This document shows positions 25,511 to 35,873 of a stretch of DNA of 64,000 nucleotides, in pieces. Each line of letters opens with the position of its first letter. The stretch's first letter is position 1. The notes under the pieces were generated by a model. The model saw only the letters and a list, made by a program, of their open reading frames with translations, had not been told where the DNA came from and ran no database searches. Made by a program: the position numbers and the translations under genes. Origin of the DNA: an uncultured Erythrobacter sp. (GTDB lineage: Bacteria; Pseudomonadota; Alphaproteobacteria; Sphingomonadales; Sphingomonadaceae); contig CANNCL010000001.1 in the NCBI GenBank assembly GCA_947503155.1, positions 186,001-250,000 on the forward strand, given 5' to 3'.

Positions 25511-26767
25511 ATGGCGGAGAATATTCCGCCGGACGCACAGAAAAGTGCTGGTAAAAAACGGGGCGGCAAGTCCGGTAAAGTAGCCGATTTTCGCTACAAG
25601 CGCTCCCACCAGCCAGGCAAACGATCAGGCCCGAATAGCGCCAAAAAGGCGCGCGGCGGCTCTAAACAGGGCGAGCCCAACCACGGTCAGTCAGCTCAAA
25701 AAACCACTCCGATGGGCGCGCCGCGCAAAGGCGAAGCTTATGCGGCATTGGACCTCGGCACGAACAATTGCCGGCTGCTGATTGCGCGCCCTTCGGGTAA
25801 GGATTTTACCGTCATCGACGCATTTAGCCGGGTTGTGAAACTGGGCGAAGATTTGGCAACGACTGGGCGGCTTTCGGACGAGGCAATGGACCGCGCGCTG
25901 GGCGCATTGATGATCTGCGCCGACAAATTGCGCCGCCGCAATGTTCGCCTTGCGCGCTCTGTCGCGACCGAGGCCTGCCGCCGCGCCGCGAATGGCCCCG
26001 CCTTTATCGAACGGGTGCGGCAGGAAACCGGCATCGTACTCGACATAATCAGTGCGGAAGAAGAGGCCCGGCTGGCGGTACTGGGTTGTCATATCTTGTT
26101 GGAACATGGCGAAGGGCCAGCGGTCATCTTCGACATTGGCGGCGGCTCGACGGAATTGGTCCTGTTAGAACCGACCGGTAAAAACGGCCCTCGGGTGCCC
26201 CGCATCATCGATTGGCAGAGCGTCCCTTGGGGTGTGGTTTCGTTGACCGACACCGTTAAGCGCGAGGGAACCGGACGCGAGGCTCGCCTCGCCCGCTATG
26301 CCCGGATGCGCCAAGTCGTGTCTGACAGTTTCGCCCCCTTTGCAGAGCGAATTGCAGATGCCGCGAAATCCAATGACATCCGCCTGCTTGGGACCAGCGG
26401 CACGGTCACAACATTGGCCAGCCTGCATCTCGAATTGCCGCATTATGACCGCAAAGCAGTCGATGGATTGATCGTCCCTTCGCGTGCGATGCGCCGTATA
26501 AGCACCGATTTATCCGTCATGTCGCCTGATGAACGCAGCACTTTGCCTTGCATTGGGCAGGATCGCGCCGATTTAGTGGTGGCCGGATGCGCAATTTTGG
26601 AATCGATCCTCGACCTGTGGCCGGCGGAAAAGCTGGGCGTCGCGGATCGAGGTATTCGCGAAGGGATTTTGCGCAGCCTGATGGCAGCGGAGCGTCAAAG
26701 CGAGCGAAGTTTAAAAGCACTGCATGAAACCCGCTCAGGCGGAAACGAAGCCAAGGAAGGCGGCTGA
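25511..26767 (+). CDS. Ppx/GppA phosphatase family protein (exopolyphosphatase)
   Basis: The 418-residue protein has a basic low-complexity N-terminal stretch (about 1-75), then the ASKHA-type fold: YAALDLGTNNCRLLIARPSG, VVKLGEDLATTGRLSDEAMD, and the phosphate loop FDIGGGSTELVLLEP. It ends with ADRGIREGILRSLMAAE. It likely hydrolyses polyphosphate or pppGpp. rlmE follows 4 nt downstream, a pairing often seen in alphaproteobacteria. The lysine-rich leader is unusual in degree and might bind nucleic acid. Confidence 0.9.
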   Translation: MAENIPPDAQKSAGKKRGGKSGKVADFRYKRSHQPGKRSGPNSAKKARGGSKQGEPNHGQSAQKTTPMGAPRKGEAYAALDLGTNNCRLLIARPSGKDFTVIDAFSRVVKLGEDLATTGRLSDEAMDRALGALMICADKLRRRNVRLARSVATEACRRAANGPAFIERVRQETGIVLDIISAEEEARLAVLGCHILLEHGEGPAVIFDIGGGSTELVLLEPTGKNGPRVPRIIDWQSVPWGVVSLTDTVKREGTGREARLARYARMRQVVSDSFAPFAERIADAAKSNDIRLLGTSGTVTTLASLHLELPHYDRKAVDGLIVPSRAMRRISTDLSVMSPDERSTLPCIGQDRADLVVAGCAILESILDLWPAEKLGVADRGIREGILRSLMAAERQSERSLKALHETRSGGNEAKEGG

Positions 26768-26771
26768 ACCG

Positions 26772-27440
26772 ATGTCACGTTCTGGCAAAGATCCCGACCG
26801 CCGCGTAAAAACGGCGAAGAAACGCACGGCCTCGCAAGTACGCTGGTTGGAGCGGCAGCTTAACGATCCGTATGTGAAACAAGCAAAGGCGGACGGCTAT
26901 CGCAGCCGCGCGGCCTATAAGCTGAAAGAGCTGGACGAACGCTTTAGCCTCATTCGCGGCTCAAAACGCATCGTCGATCTGGGTATTGCGCCGGGCGGAT
27001 GGAGCCAAGTTGTGCGCGCCAAAGCGCCAAAGGCTGCAGTCGTCGGCATCGACCTCTTACCGACGGAACCCATTGACGGCGTTACTATATTCGAGATGGA
27101 TTTCATGGACGATGGCGCGCCGGCCGCGTTGGAAGAGGCGTTGGGCGGTCCGCCTGACCTGGTCCTGTCAGATATGGCCGCGAACACGGTTGGGCATAAG
27201 CAAACCGATCACTTGCGGACAATGGCTCTGGTGGAAGCAGGCGCATGGTTCGCGACGGAGACTTTGGACAAAGGCGGCGCGTTTGTTGCCAAGGTTCTAG
27301 CAGGCGGCACCGATGTGGAACTCTTAAACCTGCTCAAGAAACACTTCACCAGCGTCAAACACGCCAAACCCCCGGCGAGCCGCAAGGGCTCATCCGAGTG
27401 GTATGTTGTCGCTCAGGGTTTCAAAGGGCGGCAAGACTAA
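26772..27440 (+). CDS. rlmE: 23S rRNA (uridine-2'-O) methyltransferase
   Basis: RlmE (FtsJ/RrmJ) methylates U2552 of 23S rRNA. The 222-residue protein has DPYVKQAKADGYRSRAAYKL with the catalytic Lys, the SAM motif VDLGIAPGGWSQVV, MDFMDDGAP, and the DLVLSDMAANTVGHKQTDHL segment with the catalytic Asp. The C terminus has KPPASRKGSSEWYVVAQGFK. The ATG at 26772 lies just after the ppx stop; the upstream in-frame ATG overlaps ppx and gives a non-homologous tail. Confidence 0.95.
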   Translation: MSRSGKDPDRRVKTAKKRTASQVRWLERQLNDPYVKQAKADGYRSRAAYKLKELDERFSLIRGSKRIVDLGIAPGGWSQVVRAKAPKAAVVGIDLLPTEPIDGVTIFEMDFMDDGAPAALEEALGGPPDLVLSDMAANTVGHKQTDHLRTMALVEAGAWFATETLDKGGAFVAKVLAGGTDVELLNLLKKHFTSVKHAKPPASRKGSSEWYVVAQGFKGRQD

Positions 27441-27462
27441 GCCGCCCAAGCCGACAAACAGC

Positions 27463-28161
27463 TTATTCGCTGGCTTCTGCTGCTGCGGTTTCTTCTGATG
27501 TCGCCTCTGCGGCATCTTGTTCCGCTTCAACTTCTGCTTCTTCGCCAGCGACCGCTTCGTCTTCTTCGGCGGCGACGGCGACATATTCTGGAACAGGCAA
27601 GTTAGAGCCGTTCGCATTCATATAGAGCGCGACTGCTGCGCGGTCCTCGATGCTGGAAATGCCAGCAAAGCCCATCGCCGTCCCATCCATATAGCTGCGC
27701 GGATTGTTCAGCCATTCGTTCATTTCGTCCCAGCCCCATTGGCCGCCGAAATTCGACATCGCAGTTGAATAGCCATAGCCGGCGACACCGCCAACATTCG
27801 CGCCCATGATCCCGTGAAGGTTCGGTCCAACGCCATTCGCGCCGCCAGCTTCAATCGTGTGGCAAGCCGCGCATTTCGCAAACACACGCTCGCCAGCGGA
27901 AACATCAACGCCGTCCATATTGAGCGCTTCGCTCATGGTCATCTCGACCTTTTCGTCGCCGCCTTCTTCAACGCCTTCGATCACATAGCCCAGCGTGTCT
28001 GGTCGCTGCGGATCATTGCCGTGAAAAACCTTGCCTGCCACGATGGAGAGGCCAAGGCCCAGCCCGGCTGCGAATAGCACCCAGCCTGCTGCGGTGTTGA
28101 ACATATCGCCTGAACCCGCGTCGGAGCCCTGGTCTGCGTCATGGTTGGTTGTGTCTGTCAT
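27463..28161 (-). CDS. membrane-anchored cytochrome c (CycM-like)
   Basis: The 232-residue protein has an uncleaved-looking N-terminal TM anchor (about residues 26-43). The class I cytochrome c domain has the haem motif CAACH (97-101) and Met163 (GTAMGFAG) as the probable distal ligand. A roughly 35-residue Ala/Glu-rich tail follows the fold. It resembles the anchored cytochrome c552/CycM electron carriers between the bc1 complex and cytochrome oxidase. The gene is divergent from pheA. Confidence 0.88.
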   Translation of the reverse strand: MTDTTNHDADQGSDAGSGDMFNTAAGWVLFAAGLGLGLSIVAGKVFHGNDPQRPDTLGYVIEGVEEGGDEKVEMTMSEALNMDGVDVSAGERVFAKCAACHTIEAGGANGVGPNLHGIMGANVGGVAGYGYSTAMSNFGGQWGWDEMNEWLNNPRSYMDGTAMGFAGISSIEDRAAVALYMNANGSNLPVPEYVAVAAEEDEAVAGEEAEVEAEQDAAEATSEETAAAEASE

Positions 28162-28316
28162 CTTGGCGTCCCCTTAATGCCGCCCTCGTGCCCGTGCAAG
28201 GCGAAACGCATCACCAATTGGCGCACGAATTGCAAGCTTTCACTTTCGCTTTCGCACAGCAACACATTTTGGCCCCTTGCCGCCTAAGCGTGTGGGTTCT
28301 AGCAACACCCGCGATC

Positions 28317-29222
28317 ATGCATAGCTTTCCCGAACCCGCTTTAGCCCTTGTCGACGATCTGCGCAAAGCCGCAGCGAACGATCCCGCGCGCGCCATCGCG
28401 TTCCAAGGATCGCCCGGCGCCAATTCACACAGAGCCGCAATGGAAGCACGCCCCGATGCGTTGCCCCTGCCATGCTTTAGTTTTGAAGATGCGCTCGATG
28501 CGGTGAAGGATGGCCGCGCCGGTCACGCGATCATCCCTATTGAAAACTCGCAGCATGGCCGGGTTGCTGACATTCATTTCTTGCTGCCCGAAAGCGGCCT
28601 TGCGATTGTTGGCGAATATTTCATGCCAATCCATCACGCGTTGATGGGCATTGGCCCGCGCGGGCCGAATGCGGTGTTCGAAGCGGCATACAGCCACCCG
28701 CAAGCGCTTGGCCAATCGCGAACATTCTTGCGCAAACGCGGTATTGTGCCGCTCAGCTATGCGGACACTGCGGGCGCAGCGGCGCATGTAAAAGAGCGCG
28801 GCGATCCAAAACTGGGCGCGATTGCTCCGGCGATTGCGGCGGAGCTTTACGGATTAGAGATCACCGAAGAAAATGTCGAAGACAGCGACGATAATATGAC
28901 GCGGTTTGTGATTCTCGCGGATAAGCCAACCTTCTTGAAGGTGGAGCGAGATCAGCCAGCGATGACGACCTTCGTTTTCGAAGTGAAAAACATCCCGGCG
29001 GCTTTGTATAAAGCGATGGGCGGTTTCGCGACCAACGGCGTCAATATGACCAAATTGGAAAGCTATCAGCACGGCACCAGTTTTTCCGCGACGCGGTTTT
29101 ACGCCGACATTATTGGTGTGCCGGGCGATCCGGCGGTGGACCGCGCTTTGGAAGAATGCGCGTTTCATTCCAAGGAATTGCGCGTGCTGGGCACCTATCC
29201 ACAAGGCCGCAAGCGCGGCTGA
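28317..29222 (+). CDS. pheA: prephenate dehydratase
   Basis: The enzyme converts prephenate to phenylpyruvate in phenylalanine synthesis. The 301-residue protein has IAFQGSPGANSHRAAME, the ENSQHGRVADIH and YSHPQALGQS segments of the periplasmic-binding-protein-like catalytic domain, and DNMTRFVIL with the catalytic Thr. An ACT regulatory domain follows (ALYKAMGGFATNGVNMTKLE). There is no chorismate mutase domain, as in other alphaproteobacteria. The ATG at 28317 is preferred over upstream in-frame starts. Confidence 0.94.
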   Translation: MHSFPEPALALVDDLRKAAANDPARAIAFQGSPGANSHRAAMEARPDALPLPCFSFEDALDAVKDGRAGHAIIPIENSQHGRVADIHFLLPESGLAIVGEYFMPIHHALMGIGPRGPNAVFEAAYSHPQALGQSRTFLRKRGIVPLSYADTAGAAAHVKERGDPKLGAIAPAIAAELYGLEITEENVEDSDDNMTRFVILADKPTFLKVERDQPAMTTFVFEVKNIPAALYKAMGGFATNGVNMTKLESYQHGTSFSATRFYADIIGVPGDPAVDRALEECAFHSKELRVLGTYPQGRKRG

Positions 29223-29372
29223 GTTGCGATAAAATCCGGTGCGCAATCGCCAATCACCAGCGTCCCGTTTGGGCAATCGAATTGCGATGGCAAATTATTC
29301 CGAAAAATCAGGGCTGAATTGTGCCGTGAAGTGGTTGCGCCCTGCGCTGGGCCGTGCCACCAATGAGGCCGC

Positions 29373-30170
29373 ATGACGAACGCTGTGCAAACCTTTCCGG
29401 CAGATACGGGGGCAACTGCCGATCCTCCACTTCCTCAAAGTTCTGTCGCACCTGGCGACAGCGCAGCAGAAGACGCGCCCGCCAATGTTCTGGAAAGCTG
29501 GCGCGAGATTCGCGACAACAGCGACATTCAATTCGAAGAAATTCAGATTGTCCCGCCGGAACCCTATGAGCCGGGCTGGTTCGAGAAAGCTCTAGCGGCT
29601 GTCTTTGATTTTCTTGGCGATCTGCTTGCTCCAATTGGCCAATTGCTCGGGATTTCATGGCCCGTGCTACAATGGATTTTACTCGCGCTCGTCATCGTAT
29701 TCGTGCTGTATTTGCTGATCCGTACGATCGGGCCGCTAGCAGGGCGCAGCCGCAAATCCAGCGCGGCCACAAGCGAGCCGGAATGGCAGCCGGATCAGGC
29801 ACAAAGCGCCGCTTTGTTAGAAGATGCCGACCGATTGGCGGCAGAGGGGCGCTTTGATGAGGCGACCCATTTGCTTCTCCGGCGCAGCGTCCGTCAGATT
29901 TCTGATGCCCGCCCCGATTGGGTCGACCCCTCCAGCACAGCGCGCGAATTGGCCGCTCTGCCTGCGCTTTCCGATGCGGCGCGATCTGCGTTTGCGACGA
30001 TTTCGCAGCGGGTTGAACGCAGTCTATTCGCATTGCGGTCACTCGAACGCGCAGATTGGGAAGCCGCTCGGTCGGCCTATGCCAATTTTGCGTTGGCGCG
30101 CATTGAAGGGCGCGCGCAAAATACCGCTGTCGCAACCGGTCAAGGCATGAAGCGGAGGCGCGCCGTATGA
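29373..30170 (+). CDS. DUF4129 domain-containing membrane protein
   Basis: The 265-residue protein has a polar N terminus, one TM helix (about residues 95-118, LQWILLALVIVFVLYLLIRT) and a cytoplasmic C-terminal DUF4129 domain. That domain includes ADRLAAEGRFDEATHLLLRR and WVDPSSTARELAALPALSDA. DUF4129 proteins are regularly encoded with MoxR-DUF58 systems. It is the first gene of a tightly coupled operon; its stop overlaps the next start by 4 nt. Molecular role unknown. Confidence 0.82.
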   Translation: MTNAVQTFPADTGATADPPLPQSSVAPGDSAAEDAPANVLESWREIRDNSDIQFEEIQIVPPEPYEPGWFEKALAAVFDFLGDLLAPIGQLLGISWPVLQWILLALVIVFVLYLLIRTIGPLAGRSRKSSAATSEPEWQPDQAQSAALLEDADRLAAEGRFDEATHLLLRRSVRQISDARPDWVDPSSTARELAALPALSDAARSAFATISQRVERSLFALRSLERADWEAARSAYANFALARIEGRAQNTAVATGQGMKRRRAV

Positions 30171-31477
30171 GCGCGGTCGCAGTGACAGCAAGCCAAGCGC
30201 GCGGCGCATCACCGTTTAGCCGCGCAGGGATGCTCGCGGTGGTGCTAGTCGGTTTCGCCGCCTTTGTCGCCATGCTGTATTTCATCGGCATTGGCGACAC
30301 CGGAGAGCAGGAGCGCGGCGGATCGGCGCATGCCTCGGCCAATGGCATCAACGGCTATTCCGGCCTCGTCCGCTTGCTCGAAGGGGAAGGTTATGATGTC
30401 GAGCGATCTCGCGGGCGCGAAGGTTTGGAAACGACAGATTTGCTGATCCTGACACCGCCGAAATTCACCGACCCAGAAGAATTCGCGACGATCCTGCAAA
30501 ACCGCGAATATCTCGGCCCAACATTGGTGATCCTGCCCAAATGGAACGCGGGTACGCCGGACCAAGACAATGTCGCTGAAGAAGATGCAGACCGGATGCA
30601 AAGCGATTGGGTGACGCTGAACGGGGCAAATGCGGCGAGTTGGACCGAGGACCTGCCCGCCCCCTTCAAATTCACCAGCCAGACCGAAGAATTAGGGGAC
30701 GACGAAACCGCCAATTGGAAAGGGCTGAACCGCTCCGGCATATTGCCGACTAGGGCGATCAATTATGCCGAAGAAGGATCGTCTTACGAGGCTGTTATAA
30801 CCGATGCCGCCGGTCACATTCTGGCGCTTAATATCGTCGGCGAGGCAGGCACGGAATATTACGAAAACTCGCATTGGACGATGTTCGTCGTGGAACCCGA
30901 TTTGATGAACAATTACGGCCTCGCCGATGCCACGCGCGCCGCCGCCGCCATCGCTCTGGTGCGAGAGGCGGGATATGGCGATATGAATTCGGTCACATTC
31001 GACATGACGCTCAATGGTTATGGCAGTTCGGTCAATTTGCTCACTTTGGCGTTTCAGCCGCCATTCCTTGCGGCGACATTGTGCCTGATGCTGGCGATGG
31101 TGATTGTGGGCTGGCGCGCGTTTTTGCGATTTGGCCCTGCGGTGGCCGCCTCTCAGGAAATCGCCTTTGGCAAACGGCGGCTCGTCAGCAATGGCGCAGG
31201 CCTGATTGTGCGCGCGCGGCGGCTGGGTCTGCTCGCGGTACCCTATGTTAGCCTGACCGAACGGCGTTTGGGCCGCGCTTTGGGGATCATACGGCCAGAC
31301 GCGGACGCGATCGACCGTGCAATCGCCGTCCGTCTGCCGGGCGAAGAACCGTTTTCAAGCCGGGCCGAACGCCTGCGCGGCGCCAGCAAGCCGTCTGACA
31401 TTTTGGACGCTGCGCGGGCGCTCAACGATCTCCACACCAAATTGACGCAAAAGCTCAAAGGGAACACCGCCACATGA
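30167..31477 (+). CDS. DUF4350 domain-containing membrane protein
   Basis: The 436-residue protein has an N-terminal TM helix (about 26-46), then a periplasmic GATase/ThuA-like DUF4350 region: [45 protein letters not shown] second TM helix lies near residue 300, followed by a cytoplasmic tail. It overlaps both neighbours by 4 nt. The family is associated with MoxR operons; no enzymatic activity is evident. Confidence 0.8.
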   Translation: MSAVAVTASQARGASPFSRAGMLAVVLVGFAAFVAMLYFIGIGDTGEQERGGSAHASANGINGYSGLVRLLEGEGYDVERSRGREGLETTDLLILTPPKFTDPEEFATILQNREYLGPTLVILPKWNAGTPDQDNVAEEDADRMQSDWVTLNGANAASWTEDLPAPFKFTSQTEELGDDETANWKGLNRSGILPTRAINYAEEGSSYEAVITDAAGHILALNIVGEAGTEYYENSHWTMFVVEPDLMNNYGLADATRAAAAIALVREAGYGDMNSVTFDMTLNGYGSSVNLLTLAFQPPFLAATLCLMLAMVIVGWRAFLRFGPAVAASQEIAFGKRRLVSNGAGLIVRARRLGLLAVPYVSLTERRLGRALGIIRPDADAIDRAIAVRLPGEEPFSSRAERLRGASKPSDILDAARALNDLHTKLTQKLKGNTAT

Positions 31478-32532
31478 CCACTGATCCAACAAATCAGGCG
31501 CCTGCAAGCCCGGCTGCGCCTCCCGCCGCCGCTCCCGCCGCCGCTCCTACTGGCGCTCCGCCGCAAGAAATTGGCATGACGCTGGGCGAAGTGCGCAATC
31601 TAGCCAATGCGATCCGCGCTGAAGTCGCCAAAGCGATTGTCGGCCAAGATGCGATGATCGACCAATTGCTGGTGGCATTGGTGAGCCAAGGGCATGTCCT
31701 GCTCGAAGGGGCTCCGGGCACAGCGAAGACCTTCTTGGCGCAAGCATTTTCGACAGCACTCGGCCTTGATTTCGGGCGCATTCAATTCACGCCGGACCTA
31801 TTGCCGGGCGATATTCTGGGTTCGAACCTCTTCAATTTCCAAACCAGCGAATTCACGCTGACGCGTGGGCCGATTTTTTGCGAATTGTTGCTGGCGGACG
31901 AAATCAACCGGACGCCGCCCAAGACACAGGCGGCCTTGTTGGAGGCGATGCAGGAACGCCGCGTAACATTGGACGGCGAAACGCACCAATTGCCGCCGCG
32001 CTTTATGGTGGTGGCGACGCAAAACCCGATTGAGAACCAAGGGGTTTACCCTCTGCCAGAGGCGCAGTTGGACCGGTTCTTGTTCAAACTGCTCGTGCAA
32101 TATCCGAGCGAGGCCGAAGAGACGCGGATCGTCGCCAATTACGGCGCAAGGCAGGGGCCGCAGCGGCCAGCCGATTTGGGCGTAACGGCGGTGGCCAATG
32201 CCGATATGCTGGCAGCGGCAAGCGCGGCCTTGGACCATGTGACGGTCGCAGATGAGATTACCCAATATGTCGTACGACTGGTGCGCGCGACCCGCGAACA
32301 TTCGGAATTGGCAGTGGGCGCATCGCCGCGGGCCGCAGTGATGCTCGCCAATGCGGCGCGGGCGCGGGCGGCCTTAGAAGGGCGCGCTTATGCAATTCCA
32401 GATGATGTGAAAGCCTTGGCCGTGCCGGTCTTGCGCCACCGCCTTACCTTGAGCCCAGCCGCAGAGATTGAAGGGCGCGATGTTGAGGCATTGGTCGCAG
32501 AATTGATCGAAGCAACCGAGGCACCGCGATAG
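31474..32532 (+). CDS. MoxR family AAA+ ATPase
   Basis: The 352-residue ATPase has a Pro/Ala-rich N-terminal leader (about 30 residues), the Walker A GAPGTAKT, Walker [15 protein letters not shown], the sensor region [20 protein letters not shown] and the C-terminal lid with [18 protein letters not shown]. MoxR ATPases act as chaperone-like partners of VWA/DUF58 proteins in maturation of enzyme complexes or envelope functions. It is followed 4 nt later by the DUF58 partner. Confidence 0.93.
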   Translation: MTTDPTNQAPASPAAPPAAAPAAAPTGAPPQEIGMTLGEVRNLANAIRAEVAKAIVGQDAMIDQLLVALVSQGHVLLEGAPGTAKTFLAQAFSTALGLDFGRIQFTPDLLPGDILGSNLFNFQTSEFTLTRGPIFCELLLADEINRTPPKTQAALLEAMQERRVTLDGETHQLPPRFMVVATQNPIENQGVYPLPEAQLDRFLFKLLVQYPSEAEETRIVANYGARQGPQRPADLGVTAVANADMLAAASAALDHVTVADEITQYVVRLVRATREHSELAVGASPRAAVMLANAARARAALEGRAYAIPDDVKALAVPVLRHRLTLSPAAEIEGRDVEALVAELIEATEAPR

Positions 32533-32536
32533 GCTG

Positions 32537-33871
32537 ATGCCCCGCATCTCACTTCCTCTAGTCCCAACCGAGCGTGCCGCGTGGATCATCGCGGGCTTTG
32601 CGCCAATTGCGTTGGTGATCGCGGCGATTTCCCCGCAATTGTGGGTGATCGCTCCGGTCGCGGCGGCGGCTCTGACCGTGCTGATCCTGCTCGACGGGTG
32701 GATGGCGGGGGCATGCGAGGAATGGCAGGTGATCGTGCCCGCCGATACAGAGGTCGGCCAACCGGCGCCGATTGACATCCATGCTCGCTTTGCGCGCGGA
32801 ATAGTTAGCGGACCGGAAATTGCTCTGGAATTTGACCCGCGCCTTGCCCCCACAGGTAGAGCGAATGTTGCCTTGTATCGAGAGCCGGATACAGGCGCGC
32901 ATAGCGGCAACGTCACCGTTCGCCCGGAACGGCGCGGCACAGCTACGATCTCGCATGCTTGGCTGCGGTGGAGCGGCCCGCTTGGTCTTGGTGCGCGGCA
33001 GACTTCGCGCGAGTTGGATCAGGAATTGCGCATTTGGCCGGATTTGTCACCGGTGCGATCAAAGGAATTGCAGACCTTTATGCGCGACGCGCAAACCGGC
33101 CTGATCGCGCGGCGTATTCGCGGCGAAGGGACACAGTTTGAATCGCTGTCGGAATATGAAGCCGGCATGGATCGCCGCCGGATCGATTGGAAAGCCAGCG
33201 CGCGCCACAACCATCTTTACGCGCGTGAAAATGAGAGCGAGCGTGACAATCAAATCGTCTTCGCTTTCGATTGCGGTCAGGCAATGTGCGAACCGGTGGA
33301 CGGGATGCCGCGCATAGACCGGGCGGTGACGGCGGCACTGACATGTTCTTATGTCGCGCTTAAAGGCGGGGACCGGGTGTCGCTGTTTGGCTTTGCTCAG
33401 CGGCCGCAAGTTATGACGCCCTTCGTCAATGATAGCCGCGCCTTCCACCGCCTGCAAAGCGCCGCAGCAGCGCTCGATTATGACAGCGCCGAACCCAATT
33501 TCACTCTCGCTCTGGCGACGCTAACGGCGAAGCTAAAACGCCGCTCGCTCATCGTGTTGTTCTCTGATTTCACCGACGCCACGGCGGCAGAATTGATGAT
33601 CGAAAGCATCGGACGGCTGGTCAACAAACATGTCGTTTTGTTCGTGACGATTGCCGATAGCGAGCTTGAAACCTTCATCGAAGAAGAGCCGAGCGATATC
33701 GCCACCCTCGCCCGCAGCGTCACCGCAGACACATTGCTGCATCAACGCAGCGTGGTCTTGCAACGATTGCGGCGGATGGGCGTCGATGTGATTGAGGCGC
33801 CGTATGAACATATTTCGTACCAGCTGATCGACCGATATTTCATGATCAAGAACAGCGAGGCGATCGGATGA
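32537..33871 (+). CDS. DUF58 (VWA-like) protein, MoxR partner
   Basis: The 444-residue protein has two N-terminal TM helices (about 13-50), a beta-rich segment, then the DUF58 signature around GEGTQFESLSEYEAGMDRRR and IDWKASARHNHLYARE. A VWA-like fold follows with FAFDCGQAMCEP and RSLIVLFSDFTDATAAELM. Pairing of MoxR with DUF58 is well established. Its stop overlaps the SpoIIM-like gene by 4 nt. The VWA metal motif is degenerate (DCGQ instead of DxSxS). Confidence 0.9.
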   Translation: MPRISLPLVPTERAAWIIAGFAPIALVIAAISPQLWVIAPVAAAALTVLILLDGWMAGACEEWQVIVPADTEVGQPAPIDIHARFARGIVSGPEIALEFDPRLAPTGRANVALYREPDTGAHSGNVTVRPERRGTATISHAWLRWSGPLGLGARQTSRELDQELRIWPDLSPVRSKELQTFMRDAQTGLIARRIRGEGTQFESLSEYEAGMDRRRIDWKASARHNHLYARENESERDNQIVFAFDCGQAMCEPVDGMPRIDRAVTAALTCSYVALKGGDRVSLFGFAQRPQVMTPFVNDSRAFHRLQSAAAALDYDSAEPNFTLALATLTAKLKRRSLIVLFSDFTDATAAELMIESIGRLVNKHVVLFVTIADSELETFIEEEPSDIATLARSVTADTLLHQRSVVLQRLRRMGVDVIEAPYEHISYQLIDRYFMIKNSEAIG

Positions 33872-34959
33872 GCACCGCCACACCGAGCCGCAAATTGTCA
33901 TCATGGTTCAGCCGCGCAGAGATCGAAGCCCCCGCTGACATCGAAAGCGCCGCGCTGCGTTCCGACCGGTTCCGATTGGAGCGCGAGGAGGATTGGCGGC
34001 GGCTCGAAGAGATCGTGATCAGTATGGAAAAAGGCGGGCTGAGGCGGGTCAGTGATGACGATCTGCTGGCGCTGCCGACCTTGTACCGGACCGCCGCATC
34101 CAGCCTATCGGTGGCGCGCGAAACATCGCTCGACGCGGCGACGTTGCGCTATTTGGAAAGCCTGGTTCAGCGCGCGTGGTTTCAAGTTTACGGCCCGCGC
34201 AAAGGGTTCTTCAGCTGGTTTCGCGGGTTCATCTTTGGCGGATGGAGCCGCGCCGTGCGGGAAATCTGGCTCGACATCTGCATCGCCTTGTTTGTGATGG
34301 TTGCGGGCACGGTCGTGGGCTGGTTGCTCATTTTGCAAGACAGCGATTGGTTCTACCGTTTGGTGCCGATTGGCATGGCCGATACTCGTGTACCGGGCGC
34401 AAGCCGCGAGGAATTGCTGGCGACGCTCGATGTGGAACAAAACGCTGCTGGCCTCTCCACCTTCGCCGCCTATTTGTTCAGTAATAATGCCGGTGTTTGC
34501 ATTCTCGCTTTTGCGCTCGGCTTTGCCTTTGGCATCCCTTCGCTCATGCTGCTGGTGCACAATATGGCCCTATTGGGCGCGATGCTGTGGCTGTTTGATG
34601 AAGCCGGCCTGCTCACCGAATTTTCCGCGTGGCTCAGCGTTCACGGTACGACAGAATTGTTCGGTATTTTGCTATCGGGCGCGGCGGGTTTGCATATCGG
34701 ACGCTCCATGGCATTCCCCGGTGATCGCACCGTGCTAGAGGCCGCCTCGACCAGCGGGAAACGCGGCGCGGTTGTGATGGTTGGTGTGGTCATCATGATG
34801 GTGGTTGCCGCCTTGCTGGAGGCTTTCCCGCGCCAATTGGTCGAAGGGGCGCAAAGCCGGTTCATCATCGGCGGCACATTCCTCGCTTTCTGGCTCGCTT
34901 ATTTCTTCCTCTATTTCCCAAAATCTGCGCGCGATGACCTTGAGGAGGCCGAGGCATGA
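33868..34959 (+). CDS. SpoIIM-family integral membrane protein
   Basis: The 363-residue protein has an N-terminal cytoplasmic helical part (about 1-115), then about five TM helices (near 135-155, 205-230, 240-260, 265-285, 305-350) matching the stage II sporulation protein M family. Non-spore-formers encode it beside RDD-family and MoxR genes, as here. Overlaps of 4 nt on both sides suggest strict co-translation. Function in Gram-negative bacteria is unknown. Confidence 0.82.
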   Translation: MSTATPSRKLSSWFSRAEIEAPADIESAALRSDRFRLEREEDWRRLEEIVISMEKGGLRRVSDDDLLALPTLYRTAASSLSVARETSLDAATLRYLESLVQRAWFQVYGPRKGFFSWFRGFIFGGWSRAVREIWLDICIALFVMVAGTVVGWLLILQDSDWFYRLVPIGMADTRVPGASREELLATLDVEQNAAGLSTFAAYLFSNNAGVCILAFALGFAFGIPSLMLLVHNMALLGAMLWLFDEAGLLTEFSAWLSVHGTTELFGILLSGAAGLHIGRSMAFPGDRTVLEAASTSGKRGAVVMVGVVIMMVVAALLEAFPRQLVEGAQSRFIIGGTFLAFWLAYFFLYFPKSARDDLEEAEA

Positions 34960-35873
34960 GCGCGGCTGGGTCAATCGACAAGACCGACAAACGCAGGCGT
35001 ATGCTGGTCACACCAGAGGGGATTGCGGTCCCCGTCACTATCGCCACACGCGGATCGCGGATTGGCGCATTGGTGCTCGATTTCTTGATTTTGGGCGGCG
35101 GGTTGCTGGCGATCCTGCTGTTCTTAGGCTTCGCCCTTGGCGGGGTAATCGATGAGGCCGCTAATGCCGCAAACGACACGGTTTCTGGCGCGGCGGAATT
35201 TGTAATAATTCTCTTGATCCTGACCATGTTTTTGGCGCGCTATGGCTATTTCCTCGGAATGGAACTTGGCCCGCGCGGGGCGACATTGGGCAAACGCGCA
35301 TTGGGCATTCGGGTTGCGGCGCGGGGCGGCGGGCGGCTGACGCCAGAGGCAATTATCGCCCGCAATCTGCTGCGCGATATTGAACTGTTTATGCCGCTGA
35401 TATTCCTATTGGTTGCGCCGACCGGGGCGAATGGCAGTTTCGGTTTCGCTGGGATGATTTGGTTTCTGATCTTCATGGCGTTTCCATTCTTTAACAAAGA
35501 CGCGATGCGCGCGGGCGACGTGATTGCGGGCACATGGGTTGTGGATGCGCCGCGCACGAAACTGGCCGATGCTCTTTCGACGCAGGGTGCTGCGGTCGAA
35601 GGATCGAGCCACATTACAGGCGCGCGCTACAATTTCGGCGACGAAGAATTGGTGATTTACGGCGAGCATGAATTGCAAACGCTGGAACGGATGCTGCGAG
35701 AGGCTCAACCGGACGCTTTGGCGGCGGTCCATGCGACGATCTGCCGCAAAATTGGCTGGGATCCGGGCGCCGGGGATGAGCGGGCCTTTCTCGAAGCATT
35801 TTACGCACAATTGCGCGCAAAATTGGAAGGCGATATGCGCTTTGGCAAACGCAAGGCGGACAAATTCTCATGA
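34956..35873 (+). CDS. RDD family membrane protein
   Basis: The 305-residue protein contains an RDD-type domain: ATRGSRIGALVLDFLILGGG (R-D pair), TM helices near 38-60 and 75-92, and GATLGKRALGIRVAARGGGR followed by AIIARNLLRDIELFMPL. A soluble C-terminal region of about 110 residues includes DEELVIYGEHELQTLERML. RDD and SpoIIM genes are a recurrent pair. The stop overlaps the beta-lactamase start by 4 nt. Confidence 0.85.
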   Translation: MSAAGSIDKTDKRRRMLVTPEGIAVPVTIATRGSRIGALVLDFLILGGGLLAILLFLGFALGGVIDEAANAANDTVSGAAEFVIILLILTMFLARYGYFLGMELGPRGATLGKRALGIRVAARGGGRLTPEAIIARNLLRDIELFMPLIFLLVAPTGANGSFGFAGMIWFLIFMAFPFFNKDAMRAGDVIAGTWVVDAPRTKLADALSTQGAAVEGSSHITGARYNFGDEELVIYGEHELQTLERMLREAQPDALAAVHATICRKIGWDPGAGDERAFLEAFYAQLRAKLEGDMRFGKRKADKFS